Assembly: GCA_037178675.1 (NCBI GenBank)
Contig: JAYMGJ010000540.1
Span: 1 to 64,000, forward strand
Direction: 5' to 3'
From: Scleroderma bovista
Taxonomy: Eukaryota > Basidiomycota > Agaricomycetes > Boletales > Sclerodermataceae
DNA: 64,000 bases
In this document: positions 10,469 to 22,600 of the stretch, one piece after another
Layout of the letters: every line of letters begins with the position of its first letter
Numbering within the stretch: the first letter of the stretch is position 1
The notes under the pieces: model-generated
The model's database searches: none
The model's input: the letters and a program-made list of their open reading frames with translations, nothing else
Told to the model about the DNA's origin: nothing
Translations under genes and position numbers: made by a program

Positions 10469-10623
10469 CTTTCTGATTTCACTTTTATCTGCAGTCTTCT
10501 ATCCATGATCCATTTTCACTATATGTACTTGTAGTATGAACAATTTACCACGGCGTGTAAATTTATGACCGTAGTCTATTTAAAGTATCTGTAGGATTTT
10601 TAATTCTTCAGCTGTGACCAGTA

Positions 10624-12000
10624 TGCCTCCCAAGTGCAAACACAGCAGCAAAACCACTGTCGACTCTCAGATTGCTGCTGTAGACAATGGAGGCGATGCA
10701 GTCAATGCAGTCGAGCCATCACATGCAAAGTGCCAAAGAGCTAATCATGTTTTTGACTCTGAGGAACCTGTGCCTGGTGGGTTTGTTTAATTGTTTCTGT
10801 CATTCTGACCTTGTCTTGCAAATCCAGAAACCGATGGATCTCAAACAAGGCACTCCTCATGCTGTCATATCCATACTTTTCTCAGTCACAACTCCAGTCT
10901 AACCCTGGCCCGCCTGACCTCCCCTTAAGCATAGACACAACTCTGGATCTAGTCTGGCCATCTCCAGCCTCATAGCTGCACTCCAGCTCAACTCTGGTCA
11001 CTATGTCCATCTCTGCCTCAGGACTAACCCCTGTCTTCCTGCAGACAGATCCACGGTCTAACTCCTCCATGTCAGACCTGTACCTACCATTAGTCGCTAC
11101 TCTGGTTTCAGTCCGGCCACTCCCTTTGTCTGGTCTGCGACCCCTTACTTGTCCTCTTCTGACCTAGTTCCCTTTACCTACTTGTCCCTGCATCTGCTCC
11201 ATCATCCCTGTAATCCTAGTTCCCCATGTCTGCTCCCACTCTGGTTTATTTTCCTGTACCTGGTTTATTTTCCTGTCCATTTCTGCTCCATCCCTTGTCC
11301 CGACTAAGGTATTTACTTGTCACCATATATACTCACCCTAGTTCTCATTACTATATAAACTACCATACTCTGGCCTAGTAGATCCTTAGATCAAATCTCG
11401 ACTAAGATACTCCCCACTCTGTACTACCCAATATGCTCTCCTAATCCATCTGTTCACCTGAACTCCTGAACTCTGGCCAACTCTGGCCTCCATCCTATCT
11501 CATCCCCTTGGTCCTATGTCCGATCCTAGCAAGTCTCCTACTCACATGAGGGCAAAAGCCACCCCAGTTCCAGACTCAATGCTAGACCTCTCAGGACTTA
11601 TCCCACCTCTGGGATGTCCTTCACTCTGGACAAGCTGTGCTCAACTCCGGACCACTTTCCCGCAGTCCGGACTTACTCCACAAAAACCCAGACTTACTCT
11701 CTGTGCTTCTCTAGTGCCCAGACTTCATTCATTTAACCTGAACTTGACCCTCCGCACTAACTAGCACCTACTAGTGTCTGGACTTACCTCCTCATTAGTT
11801 CCCTGCACCTCTGGACCTCCTAGTAAGATCATCGAGGAGAACTGATCCTGACACATGCGCTGGAAAAGGTGGTGGGGTGGTGGTGGTGACTGCGTCGTTG
11901 ACGCAGGTGGAGGGTGGTTGCACCATTGTTGACGACGGTGGGGTGGTGGTGACTGTGTTGTCACGTGGTCTATCTGCCTGTCAAGTTCCGACACAAATCC
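10624..12000 (+). pseudogene. hypothetical gene N-terminus split by solo LTR A
   Basis: An ATG at 10624 opens MPPKCKHSSKTTVDSQ..., a basic N-terminus of a kind common in Agaricomycete transposon-linked proteins. The frame is open for about 51 codons, then a plausible intron (GTGGGTTTG...CCAG, about 10778-10830) leads to a second exon. That exon is cut at 10862 by LTR A and, after removal of the LTR and one CATGC, continues open through GKGGG... to about 11990. The product is unknown. The part after 11990 loses coding character. Confidence 0.4.
10863..11853 (+). repeat. solo LTR A (short copy)
   Basis: Starts TGTCATATCC, ends GATCCTGACA, 991 bp, with the perfect 5-bp duplication CATGC (10858-10862, 11854-11858). 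It has a TATATAAA box near 11349. Relative to the 1365-bp copy it has lost internal sequence and many CpGs (TCCGG to TCTGG or TCCAG). Confidence 0.92.
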
Positions 12001-12049
12001 ATTCATTTCCCACGGAGATATTCCCCCCGCAATCCAGACATTCACTTCA

Positions 12050-12433
12050 TTGCTCACTATGGAGTCCATATTTTCTCTGGATCATTTCTCTGCTATTGCT
12101 GCAGATCTCCACTATGTCCTGCTCTTAGGACAGCCTCTCCTGGAGTTCCCGTGCACTGCCTGGCACATATCTTCCCAGCCTGCTCCCTCAGTCCCTCTCA
12201 TTCTTGGTCAGCGCATTCTCCTTGTCAGTCCTGCGTCAAGGACGTACTTTGGTCATCTTAGGTCTATTGTCAAGCTTGAGAAGTCTTCTCTGGTCGTCTC
12301 TGTGTCCCCTGAGCCATCAGCCTATGGTCCCTTCCTCCCAGATACTTGCCATGTCCATCTTCCTCTGTCGTTCGTCTTGCTTCCCTGGATGTGTCGAATT
12401 CAATACTCTATCCACTTCCCTACTTTCAGATGA
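12050..12433 (+). other. unassigned open frame, 127 codons
   Basis: An open frame beginning MLTMESIFSLDHFSAIAADL; I recognise no family. It could be an exon of the gene started at 10624 or chance. Coding status is undecided. Confidence 0.2.
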
Positions 12434-13660
12434 CGTCCCCCAGCACCATGACAGTTATGCCCCCACTTTATAGTGCTATTAGGAAGGAGAACCCTCTCTT
12501 GTTCTTTCCCAGAAGAGAGCTCGTCAAGGGAGCCCATGGTTGCGCTTCAGCGGCGCTAGAACACATGCACTATACCTTAGTGTATGCTGACCCCCCAAAA
12601 AAGACCTCTGGACCCCTGGTACCCTTCTTGTGGCTGTTTTGTCTCGGATCAATCCCCCTATTAATCCCAGATCTTCCCTATTGTTGTCCCATCAAATTCC
12701 TGATGGTACACAGCCCCCCATCAAACTTCTTAGGCTGTGCATCAATGACTCCTTCTGCTGTGCAGTGACTCATCCCTTGCTTACTGATGCTCTCTTGTCA
12801 TCAGTATTACTCTATCCCTTTCGCATTTTTGGTATATTACTCAGCTGATGACTCACTCCCTTACCAATCAATCTTGTCATGCAGCTTACTCATTCCTTTA
12901 CTCAGCAGCTTATTCATGCTTCCTATGCTTACTCATTCCTGCTTATCCCTTGCTTACTGATCGCTTACAAACCCCTTACAAAGCTCTTACCAATCCCTTA
13001 CCAATCCTTGACAAATTCTGCTTACTCCTTTCTCTTTTTGTACTTTAATGCTGTGCCCCCCCATGTATTTAAACCCTGGGCTCAGCCCAGTGAGGAGAGA
13101 CCCAATTGCACGAAATTATCCCTCTCTCAGACTCTCTCAGTCAGTATCCCCTCAGCTCTTTGATTCTTGTAGGCTTCAGTGAAGGTCTAAAGGCTCTGAT
13201 ATCTCAATTTTATTCAATCCATTCAAGTCCAAGTATTTCTCTAGGCTCAAGCGGAGTCTAGCCAGTCAATCCTTCATCTCTCATTGCTTCTGGACGTCAG
13301 GAGCCCCCTTGTCCCCTTGCTGCACCAATCTCTAGGTGTAGTATCGCTGTTTCAGTCGCAGTCAACCCAATCCCCGCTTTGACACTTCCTAGGCTTTAGG
13401 AAGAGTCCAGACCCCTATCCCCTTCATCTTCTATTACTCCTGTACCCCAGGAGTATCCTGCATCATCGTCTGCATCACCCTGTTGGTGTAGATCCCCTTC
13501 CCCCCTCCTCAGCACATCCTCTCTAGACATCGCGGAGGTAAACCACCACTCGCACATTTTTGTAGTCCTTTGTTGGTGTTGTGTTTGGGTTATTACTCTG
13601 ACCAAAATCCACACTTTACTCACACCGCTCTATTGCTGCTGCTGCCAGCTACTATTAATT
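12434..13660. other. gene-free tract, possible LTR remnant
   Basis: No convincing protein. From 12777 to about 13030 the sequence is dominated by imperfect CTTAC repeats. A TATTTAAA box at 13067 followed by a pyrimidine-rich CTCTCAGACTCTCTCAG tract resembles the promoter and R/U5 part of an LTR, but I could not find matching TG/CA ends or a target duplication. Confidence 0.3.
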
Positions 13661-13809
13661 CAATTGTAGCAATGTATTAATTTGATAGTAGTAATATAAT
13701 TATAATAATATTCATTGTACTAGTGTAGATGATTGTGCTACCCAATATAAGTCTGTCTAATATAAATATTTGATTGGCTGATAATCTCATCTACTGCACA
13801 TATGATAAT

Positions 13810-14600
13810 CTGATGATCTAAGCATATGCCAAGCTGGAACCTCTGATATTCTGATTTACTGAGTAGCCAAGTATCTGAGCTTACTGATTTTCTGCCTGAG
13901 GATATGCTAGGTTGAAATCTCTGAAATTCTGATATACTGAGTGTCTGAGTGTCTGGGTGCTGAGATTTCTGCACACATGATCTTCTGAAAAGGTGGTAGT
14001 CTGACCTGGTCTGAAGATCTGGGGGCCAGACAATATGCTGAGCTGAAACCTCTGATCTTCTGATCTTCTGAGTGTCTGAGTGTCTGACCTTCCTAATGGT
14101 CTTGGGATCTGAGAATTTGTTGAGCTGAACTTCATCTGGCTAGCTGCTGGTCTTATATGTATTATTTCCTGTGTAGCTAGTAGCCTTATTGGTTGATATG
14201 TCTGATGATCTGAAAGTCTAGCTGGCTGACTGGTTTTAAAAGAATTATTGACTGGGTGTCTGGCTAACTGATGGTCTTATATGTCTTATTTCCTGTTGAG
14301 CTAGAAGTCTTATTAGCTGATATGGCTGAAATATATTATGGCCTGTGAAACTAGTAATCTTACAAGCTGACATGTCTGAAAGCCTAAGGGTCTACCTAAC
14401 TGAGTGGTCTTATATGTTTTATTTCCTGTCCAGCTAGAGGTCTTATCAGCTGACATGTCTGAAAGCCTAAAGGTCTGGCTGTCTGGCTGTCTGGCTGTCT
14501 GATTTCAGACACCATATTGTTTTGATGGTCTGAAATGGTCTGACTGGCTGATGGGACTTATTCATCTGAACTGTCTGATTTCAGACACCCCAGACACTGT
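13810..14600. repeat. degenerate TCTGA-rich tandem arrays
   Basis: Two overlapping arrays. The first has three drifting units with the core CTCTGATATTCTGAT...CTGAGTGTCTGAG, near 13826, 13902 and 14034. The second has units of about 125-130 bp starting near 14138, 14263 and 14395 with the shared core GGTCTTATATGT(A/C/T)TTATTTCCTG. The end is a short run of GGCTGTCT (about 14478-14500). Flanks at 13660-13810 are plain AT-rich DNA. Confidence 0.75.
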
Positions 14601-14859
14601 AAGTCAGTTCAAGTGTGCATCTGTTTCATCATGCGAGTTTCCAATCTGAAGAGTCCATGCAGCAACAAGCTGAGGAACTCCCTTCAATCAAAAAGTTGAA
14701 GAAAATCCAATCTATGATATCATATGGCTGGGACTTGACTTCAATGGTGTCAACCCTGGCATTCAAAAGGTGTTGGGGGATAGATGTGAAGTAAATCAGC
14801 ATCAGATTGTATCCAACATTTTCAGAGTTCCCAAGTGTGAGTATAGCAAGCATGGACAC
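14601..14859. other. no recognisable feature
   Basis: About 260 bp between the tandem arrays and an old LTR B. A minus-strand open frame exists but I see no family or intron structure. Confidence 0.4.
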
Positions 14860-15309
14860 TGTTATGACCATGTCAAACTCCAGGTCTTATCTGGTCACTG
14901 CAGTCACATCACAGCTCTCTAGCCCAACTCTGGTCACTCATCACTTACTCCAGTCACAGTCACACAGATAACCTCCCATTAAGTACAACCCTTGGACTAT
15001 GCTCTATTCACTCATTATCACACCTCACTGTCTACCCTGCCTTGATGTGAGTTCTCTATGAACTCAATATATTCTATACCTTGTAGCATTTTCACTGGAC
15101 CTGATCTAATCCTTACTCTGGTCATCCCTTGTCCACTACTAGGTTGTTTGCTTGTCACCATATGTATTTGACCCTAGTTTCCACTTAGTATAGGTACCCT
15201 TTAGTTTATCTTGTACACCTCAGTCTGAAATCAACATAAGTCACTACTCCTGTTCTTGTATGTCTCTGTCTCTGTCTCCTTCTCTTGACTGGAACCTATG
15301 CAAGGGATA
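14860..15309 (+). repeat. LTR B, old copy truncated by Gypsy-B2
   Basis: Begins TGTTATGACC and follows LTR B to ...CCTATGCAAGGGAT, where Gypsy-B2's own LTR starts. CpG sites are largely TG or CA, so this copy predates the CpG-richer LTR that follows. The missing 3' part of this LTR was not found on the other side of Gypsy-B2. Confidence 0.82.
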
Positions 15310-15879
15310 TGTTACGACCATGTCCAACTTCAGATCTTATCCGGTTACTCCGGTCACATCGCAGCCCTACAGCTCAACTCCAGTCGCGGTCGTGCAGATA
15401 ACCTTCCGTTAAGTACAACCCTTGGTCTATACCCCATTCACTCTTACTACACTTCGCCGTCTACCCTGCCTTGACGTGAGTTCCCCGTGAACTCGATATA
15501 TCCTAGACCTTGTAGCATTTTCACCGGACCTGACCTAGTCCTAACTCTGGTCATCCCTTGTCTGCTATTAGGTTGTTTACTTGTCACCATATGTACTCGA
15601 CCCTAGTTTCTGCTTAGTATAAGTACCCTCTAGTTTACCTTGTACACCTCAGTCTGAAATCAACCATAGTCACTACTCCTGCTTCCGTCTGTCTCCATCT
15701 CCACCTCTGCCTGACCGGAACCTATGCAAGGGATCAATGCTCATTGTCCTTAGTCATTGAATCCAATCAGTCACCAACTCCGGCCAAACTAATCTCTTGT
15801 CCACCATCTGCTCTCCCCCTTCATCCACTTCCATTCAGACTTGACCAGACCTCCTACCGGAGTAGACCAGGACTTGACA
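15310..15879 (+). repeat. 5' LTR B of Gypsy-B2
   Basis: Runs TGTTACGACC...GGACTTGACA, 570 bp; many CpGs are retained. The five bases on the left are GGATA; no partner is available because the 3' end is lost. Confidence 0.88.
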
Positions 15880-15949
15880 GTATTTCAGACTCACACTTGT
15901 GTGGGTTCACTGTCCCAAACCTCATACGCATATCCAGTTCCATTTCCTT

Positions 15950-16775
15950 ATGACCATGACTACGTGCTCTCGCACTCGTACTGCAGCAGCACTTGCTGAA
16001 GAAGCAGGTGCAGTGGATGATCTCCACCTCTCTGCCACCCAACAAGCCGTGTCTAACCACAGGCAACCTCTGGCTTCTGTAAGCCAATTTAGGAGCTTCA
16101 CAGCTTGAAGTCTGGCAGTGTTGATGACTCCGCATCACAACACTGCGTCTCAGAGCCTTCATGGTTCTGCAGACCCTGGCCACCATGGATCCATTCCCGG
16201 CAATGACTTCCCGTACCATCGCAACTCCACTCTGGAATGTCGCAACCCCAGCCGTTACCAATGGTTTGGCCCTGAGGATGGACCTGGAGATGATCTGGAT
16301 GACCCCAGAGATGGCGATAACGACAATGACAATGACAACAACAACAATGAGTTCATCGATGCCACGGAGGAGCTAGACCCTAGTCTAGCTGTTTTTCACA
16401 ATCTCGCTCTCGCCGTGGTAACCTTTGCTCAGTCCTATCTCAAAGGTATGACGTTGGAATGGTTCAAACCGGACCTCCTGAACTCCAGCGATCTGGCTGA
16501 CCGTCTGCACTGGATGGATAGCTGGGTCCACTTTGTCACCGAACTACAAAGTACGTTCGGACCTCATGCTTGGTAAGGATGGAAAGCTCACCGCCGAGGA
16601 GGGAAAGCGGCGACTAGACAACAACCTCTGCATGTTCTGCAGAGGTACTGGTCATTTTGCAGACAACTGTCCCAAAAAAATCAAAAAGGCCAAAGCTCGC
16701 ACTGCAGCCATCGCTGCTGAGTCCAGTAAGATGGACTTCAACTTGGGTGCCAACTCCGAGTCAAAAAAAGAGTAA
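15950..16775 (+). pseudogene. gag: Gypsy-B2 gag, deleted
   Basis: Gag starts at ATG 15950 (MTMTTCSRTRTAAAL), the same N-terminus as the Gypsy-B1 fragment. A TGA stops it at about 16106, and the next open segment (from 16118) has an Asp/Asn-rich run. It joins abruptly from NLALAV to VTFAQSYLKGM, so I infer a deleted stretch of capsid. A second break near 16573 joins LQSTFGPHA to the nucleocapsid part, which is read in another frame and has a CCHC knuckle (CMFCRGTGHFADNC, about 16630-16673). Confidence 0.75.
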
Positions 16776-16879
16776 GCAGCTCCCAGCCCTCTGCACAACC
16801 AGCAAGCTGCGTTGACTCCAGAAGTGCACCCAAGGAGGCTCACCTCAACACGTCCACTTTCTTAGATCCTAATTCTCTT

Positions 16880-18594
16880 ATGCCTCATGTTCTCCTTTTG
16901 TCTTATGATTTACCAGAACTCCGTGCGCTTGTGGACTCCAGTTCCACACACTGTTTTGTAGATACCAAATATGCTCTCAGACACTCTCTCCTCACTTACT
17001 CTGTTTCCCCGGTTGTACTCCGGCTTTTCAACGGTACCTCAAATTTTGTAATTACCCAAGCCGTCGACCTATCAGTGAAGTTCCCCACATCTGGTGATGT
17101 CACCCCCATGACCTTTTACCTAACTCTGCTGGATTCTGAATGCAAAATTGTTCTCGGACATAACTGGCTCACCAGCTACAATCTGTTGATTGACTGGGTA
17201 TGGAGCAGTTTAACATTCTGAACACTTGCAGAAAGTTTGCCAGCACCCCCATTGACTCCCTCTCCGGTTCTGTCCGGTAACCCTGTCTCCGGCCTCTCTG
17301 GCCAATCTGACCCCAGCCTCGCGCCATCTGTCAACACTCTGGTTTGCACCCCTCCGCACATCTCTCTGATTAATGCAGCCGCATTCATGCATGTGTGCAA
17401 GTTAGAGGGATCCACCAAATACTAACTTCAGCTGTGTCCCTCTGACTCAGCAAAGGCTCGTTCTTCCTCCGCCTCTACTCTGCCAGACTTGTGTTGATAT
17501 TGAGTGTTTGTGCACTCTTGTGGTGTTGTGTGGCGCATTTGCAGTGATTACTTGAGGTGTTTCCTTTCCAGGTTGATCAGGTGATTTGTGCCTTTTGTGT
17601 TACACTGTTTTTCCTTGTTTGCTTTGTTTGTGTAGTTGAAATTTTCGTGCCCAGAGTCCTTTCTCTTCAGTCTCTGACACTGGGCACAAGGTCTGTAATC
17701 TGTAGCTCTCCTCATAATTAAGTCTCTGACACTGGGCACAAGTGTGCTCCTTTGTGGTTTATCTTAACAACTTGGACATCGTTCCTCCGGAGTATTGCGA
17801 TTATGTGGTCGTGTTCAGTAAGGCAAAGGCCTCTGAACTTCCCCTGCATTGTGAGTACAATCTGAAGATCGACCTTGAAGAAGGTACCTCTCCACCTTTG
17901 GGAACTCTCTACTCACTGTCTCCGGTTGAGCTCTCCGCTATCCGGACGTTCATCAACGAGAATCTTAATACAGGTTTCATCCATCCTACCACCTCCTCCC
18001 ACACTGCTCCGGTCCTCTTCATAAAGAAGAAGGATGGCTCGCTCCACCTCTGCATTGACTTCCGAGGTCTAAACAAAATCACCAAGAAGGATCACTATCC
18101 ACTCCCCCTCATCTCTGACCTACTAGACTCCCCTAGCTGTGCTAAGATCTACTCGAAGATCGACCTCCAGCATGTGTACCATCTAGTCCTGATTGCTCCA
18201 GGCAATGAATGGAAGACCGCCTTCCACACGCACTATAGGTCTTATGAGTGGTTAGTAATGCCCTTCAGCCTCACCAATGCCCCTGCAGCCTTCCAGCGCT
18301 TCGTCAACACCATCTTCGCTGACATGCTGGACGTCTGCATCGTCGTGTACCTTGACGACATCCTTATTTACTCTGAGGATATGGAGTCCCACCAGCAGCA
18401 TGTCAAGGAAGTCCTCTGCCAACTCTGGTTACATGGCCTCTTCGTCAAACCAGAGAAGTGTGAGTTCCACTCAGACTTGGTTGAGTACGTTGGCTATCGC
18501 CTCTCTCCAGATGATTTGACTATGTCTCTGGACAAGATCCAAACCATCTCCGACTGGCCTGAACCTCGAAAGGTAAAGGACATCCAGTCCTTCT
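16880..18594 (+). pseudogene. pol: Gypsy-B2 protease and partial reverse transcriptase
   Basis: The protease part (16880-17218) has [11 protein letters not shown] where the family has DSG, so the active-site Gly is Ser, and LGHNWL at about 17155-17172. A 3-base-phase change follows, then a linker stopped by TAA at 17423-17425 (CAA expected). After excision of solo LTR C and one ACTTG the linker runs in frame into RT. RT (17775-18594) contains KKKDGSLHLCIDFRGLN, YPLPLI and the catalytic YLDD (about 18349-18360). It ends at DIQSF where a palm/connection region should continue. Confidence 0.8.
17492..17769 (+). repeat. solo LTR C in Gypsy-B2 pol
   Basis: Runs TGTTGATATTGAG...TTATCTTAACA, 278 bp, with the perfect target duplication ACTTG (17487-17491, 17770-17774). 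Removing it rejoins the pol frame. Confidence 0.94.
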
Positions 18595-18713
18595 CCCAAA
18601 GGCAGTATTGCCTTGATGTCCTTGACAGGTTTGGTATGGCTGACTGTAGGCCCATCTCCACTCCCATGGAACCTGGACTTTGCCTCTCTCAAACTCAGAG
18701 CCCCCAGAATCAA
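18595..18713 (+). mobile_element. Copia-1 RT fragment fused to Gypsy-B2
   Basis: Starts in TCCCAAAGGCAGTATTGCC and encodes SQRQYCLDVLDRFGMADC..., identical in type to residues 946-982 of Copia-1. The frame is shared with the upstream Gypsy RT, so a continuous 332-codon chimeric frame (17742-18740) exists. The join lies in a short TC/CTCC-like microhomology. Confidence 0.85.
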
Positions 18714-19067
18714 AGAAGAACTGGCCACCAAAAAAGATGACGAAACTTACCCGCCGCGAGTTTCAAGTAGTTCAAGTAGTTCAAGTAATTCAAGTAATTC
18801 GCCAGTGTCGCATCGAGCGGTTGAGCCATGTGGGATGCCTGATTTGGATGCCTTGCCCACATGGCCGTGCTGTAATTGACGTTTGACATGGGAGAAGTAC
18901 GAAAAATCAGTGAAAACGCGGCTAATATGTGCAAACAAACCACTTTTCCTACTGTGGGGGAAGTGGGCACTCGGAAATCAATAGCGGGCGAAATAATTTC
19001 AATACAGGCTGCCAATACAACCAAGTGATTAGATACCCTTCCTCTGCAGCCCTGTATTTGACTCGAT
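18714..19067. other. CpG-rich single-copy-looking tract with 9-bp microsatellite
   Basis: No gene is recognised. It contains four tandem TTCAAGTAG/TTCAAGTAA units (about 18767-18803). CpG is much more frequent here (CCGCCGCGAG, TCGCATCGAGCGG) than in the decayed repeats around it. Confidence 0.5.
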
Positions 19068-19315
19068 TTGACTCAAGTGGTAAATGAAGCCACTATATGT
19101 TGGAACTTAAGATGCTTATGCTATTCTAAAGGGTTAATTCACCCAGTTGGCTGAACTACTGCAGCAATACATCAAAATCAGATCATTACTATTGACTCAA
19201 GTGGTAAATGGAGCTACTATATATCGGAAATTGAGATGCTTATGCTATTCTGAAGGGTTGATTCACCCTTGGCTGTACTACTGCAGCAACACATTTAAAC
19301 CAAAATCATTACTGA
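19068..19315. repeat. tandem duplication, two units of about 124 bp
   Basis: Both units begin TTGACTCAAGTGGTAAATG (19068 and 19192) and share AAGATGCTTATGCTATTCT and CTACTGCAGCAA. They differ mainly by transitions. Confidence 0.85.
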
Positions 19316-19379
19316 TTACCAATGTATGTGACAATGCTGCTCATACATTTCACAAAACTAATGAGAGATGGTAAATAGA

Positions 19380-19657
19380 TGTTCAAATAAACCACAAAGG
19401 AGGACACTTGTGCCCAGTGTCAGAGACTAAATTATGAGGAGAGCTACAGATTACAGACCTTGTGCCCAGTGTCAGAGACTGAAGAGAAAGGACTCTGGGC
19501 ACGAAAATTTCAACTACACAAACAAAGCAAACAAGGAAAAACAGTGTAACACAAAAGGCACAAATCACCTGATCAACCTGGAAAGGAAACACCTCAAGTA
19601 ATCACTGCAAATGCGCCACACAACACCACAAGAGTGCACAAACACTCAATATCAACA
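19380..19657 (-). repeat. 3' LTR C of Copia-1
   Basis: Plus-strand reading TGTTCAAATAAACC...CAATATCAACA, 278 bp, nearly identical to the solo copy at 17492-17769. Confidence 0.9.
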
Positions 19658-19688
19658 CTTCCCCCTGATTGTGCATCTCTGCAAATCA

Positions 19689-22600
19689 CTAACTCCCCCC
19701 AGATCCACCAAGTCCCAGCATCTGACAAAACTCCCTCACCTTGGGTGTAGTCAACGGTTTGGTGAGCAGATCAGCAGCCTGTTGAGTGGTAGGGACGAAT
19801 GAAGGTGTGATAGCCTGTTCCTGGGCCGCATCTCGAAGCCAGTAGTAGCAAAGGTCCAGCTGCTTCATCCTGCCATGGTGTTCTGGGTTCTTAGCCACAG
19901 AAATCGCAGATTGGTTGTCAATGAGCAGAGAGGAGGCGCCAGGAAGGGGAATACCAAGCTCATGCATCAGATTGCGCATCCATTTGATCTCCTTGCCTGC
20001 CTGGACTGCTGCCATATACTCAGCTTCAGTAGTAGAGAGAGCAACGACGTTCTGGAGCTTAGAAGACCAGGAAACCGCACCAGTACCCATCTTGACTACA
20101 TATCCACCAGTAGAGTGACCAGTATCCTTGCATCCACCATGGTCTGCATCAGAGAAAGTGATAAAGGTCTCAGGTGGTGATGGATCAGGGGAGGTGATGG
20201 AGTAGTCAAGGGTACCCTTAATGTATCGCAGAAGGTGTTTGACAGCGAACCAGTGGGTCCAGCCAGGATTGGAGTTGAATCTGGCCAATACTCTGACAGA
20301 ATATGCAATATCTGGACAAGTAGTGGTAGCAAGGTACATCAGAGCACCAACAGCAGAGAGATAAGGAGTCTGACGCATAGTTGCAGCTTCCTGAGCATCC
20401 TGAGGGCTCTGAGTGCGAGAGAGGCGAAGGCCAGGTTCCATGGGAGTAGAGATGGGCTTACAGTCAGCCATACCAAACCTATCCAGGACATCGAGGCAAT
20501 ACTGCCTTTGGGAGAGTGAGATAGAGCGCTTGGAACGATCCCTGTCGATTTTGATGCCTAGAAGCTGAGTGGTAGGCCCCAGATCGCGGATTTTGAAGTG
20601 CTGGCTGAGTTGGGCGATGAAAGACTGGATGGCAGGTTCAGATTTTGAGGCTAGGGTCATATCATCGACAAAGACAGTGAGAATGATAGTTACACCATCC
20701 TTGGAATAGATATAGATGCTGGCATCGGAGTAGGTCTGCCTGAAGTCAAGAGACTGAAGCACAGAGCGCATCTTCTTGTTCCAGCGGTTTCCGCCCTGTT
20801 TGCTGCCATAGATAGCCTTCTGAAGCAGACACACCTTTGCTTTTGGATCTCCCTCCACAAAGCCTTCAGGTTGCGCCATATAGACCTCACAGTCCATTTC
20901 TCCATTGAGGTACGCATGAGAGACGTCGAGAGAGTGCAGGTGGAGGTCCTGGAGTGCAGCAAGCGCGAGAATAACCCGGATGGACGAAAGGCGAACAGTA
21001 GGAGCGAAGACTTCAAGGTAATCGAATCCAGGACGCTGGTTGTAGCCCTTGGCCACCAATCGAGCCTTGTAGCGGTCTACAGAGCCATCTGCATTGCGCT
21101 TTACCTTGAATACCCACTTTGAACCGATGACCTTACTCCCAGCAGGTCTAGGAACAAGGGACCAAGTACCATTTGACTGGTGAGCAGCCAGCTCCTCCAA
21201 AGCAGCCTGTCTCCACTTTTCTGCATCAGGGCGAGTCAGAGCCTCTGCAAATGTGAGTGGCTCATCAGGGAGAGATGCAGACATAGCCAGTTCGTCATCA
21301 CTGTCCTCCATCTCATCTGGTTCATCGAGCTGCGCAGGGGAGAGCTTCCACCACTCTCTAGGCTTCTGTCTGTTGCGCATAGGTAGTCTGGCACCGATTC
21401 CGACGGGACTAGATGGTCTGGGACGTGGTTGTGGGGATGGAGTGCGCACAGGAGGCGCAGGAGCTTCATCTGGAACAGCAGGAGGTTCTGGATTAGCAGG
21501 TAAAGGTATAGGCTCCCCCCCATGATCCAGTACCTCATTGCATTCGCTCTCAGAGTCCAGAGTCGCACCAGGGTTGTAGTAGTCAACAGGGGGCGAAGGT
21601 GGGACAATAGCAGGAGCAGTAGGGGGAGGCTGGGAGGGTAAGGGCGATCTTTTGGACATAGGGAAGTACCTTTCGTCGAAATCAGCCCTTTCAGAGATTA
21701 GAGTGCGCTTGGAGGTAGGATTATAGAACTTCCAGCCTTTGTAACCCTCAGGATAGCCTAGAAAGACGCATTTCTCCATGTGTGACTCCAGAGGTCGCCT
21801 CTTGTCCTTTTGCACATGCACATAGGCAGTACAGCCCCAAACTCGAAGGTGGGACACATCAGGCTTGCACCCATGCCACAGTTCATAGGGAGTAGCATCC
21901 TTGATGGCCTCAGTAGGACACCTATTCCAGACATGGACTAGAGAGGCAAGACAGTCGCCCCAGAAACCTTTGGCAAGGCCAGACTCGTCCAACATCGCAG
22001 TAATCCGCTCGGATAGAACCCTATTAGCACGCTCTGCAACTCCATTCTGCTGGGGTCGATTCCTGACAGTATGCTGGCGAAGAATGCCACATTGGGTCGT
22101 GAAATCGATGAAAGTGATCCAGTATCGATACCCAGACATGGAGAGGTGGCCTACATCGTGGACGTCGCTATGGACGAGTTCCAGAGGTCTGGAGGCGCGC
22201 CAAGAAGAGCTAGGGAAGGGGTTGGCATGCATCTTACCAGCCAGGCAGGGTTCACAGATAGGATCAGGGGCAGTCTTCGAGTCTATAGTCATCCCAGTGA
22301 CCAGATTGTGACGCAGTAGGGCCTTCACATCGGCCAGGTGGTGGTGGGCAAGTCTCCTATGCCAGAGGTCGAGATCTAGAGGAGTAGTGGTAGCTGCAGA
22401 CGCAAATTCGACCAGTGGGGCAGTTTCTCCATCCAGAAAAGCACAGTTGGTGTTCCCAATGTTTGCCACAAAGAGGACAGGTCCAGGAGGTCGTCTGAAG
22501 GCCATCTGCGTCGCATTGATGCTCACAAGGAAGCCCTTACTTCGACACAAGTATAGCACAGAGAGTAAATTATTCCTGAGATCAGGGACATGTAGGACAT

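Larger units (their letters stand above)
15310..18594 (+). mobile_element. Gypsy-B2, internally deleted Ty3/Gypsy element
   Basis: 5' LTR B (15310-15879), gag remnant (15950-16775), protease (16880-17218), RT (about 17775-18594). No RNase H, integrase or 3' LTR remains; the RT breaks off at 18594 into a Copia-1 fragment. Solo LTR C sits between protease and RT. Confidence 0.85.

Noticed and set aside
13060..13110. Host gene promoter at the TATTTAAA box
   Set aside because: No coding sequence follows within range, and the context looks like an LTR.
12434..13660. Complete LTR of an unknown Gypsy family
   Set aside because: A TATA-like box and U5-like tract are present but no TG/CA ends with a target duplication could be located.
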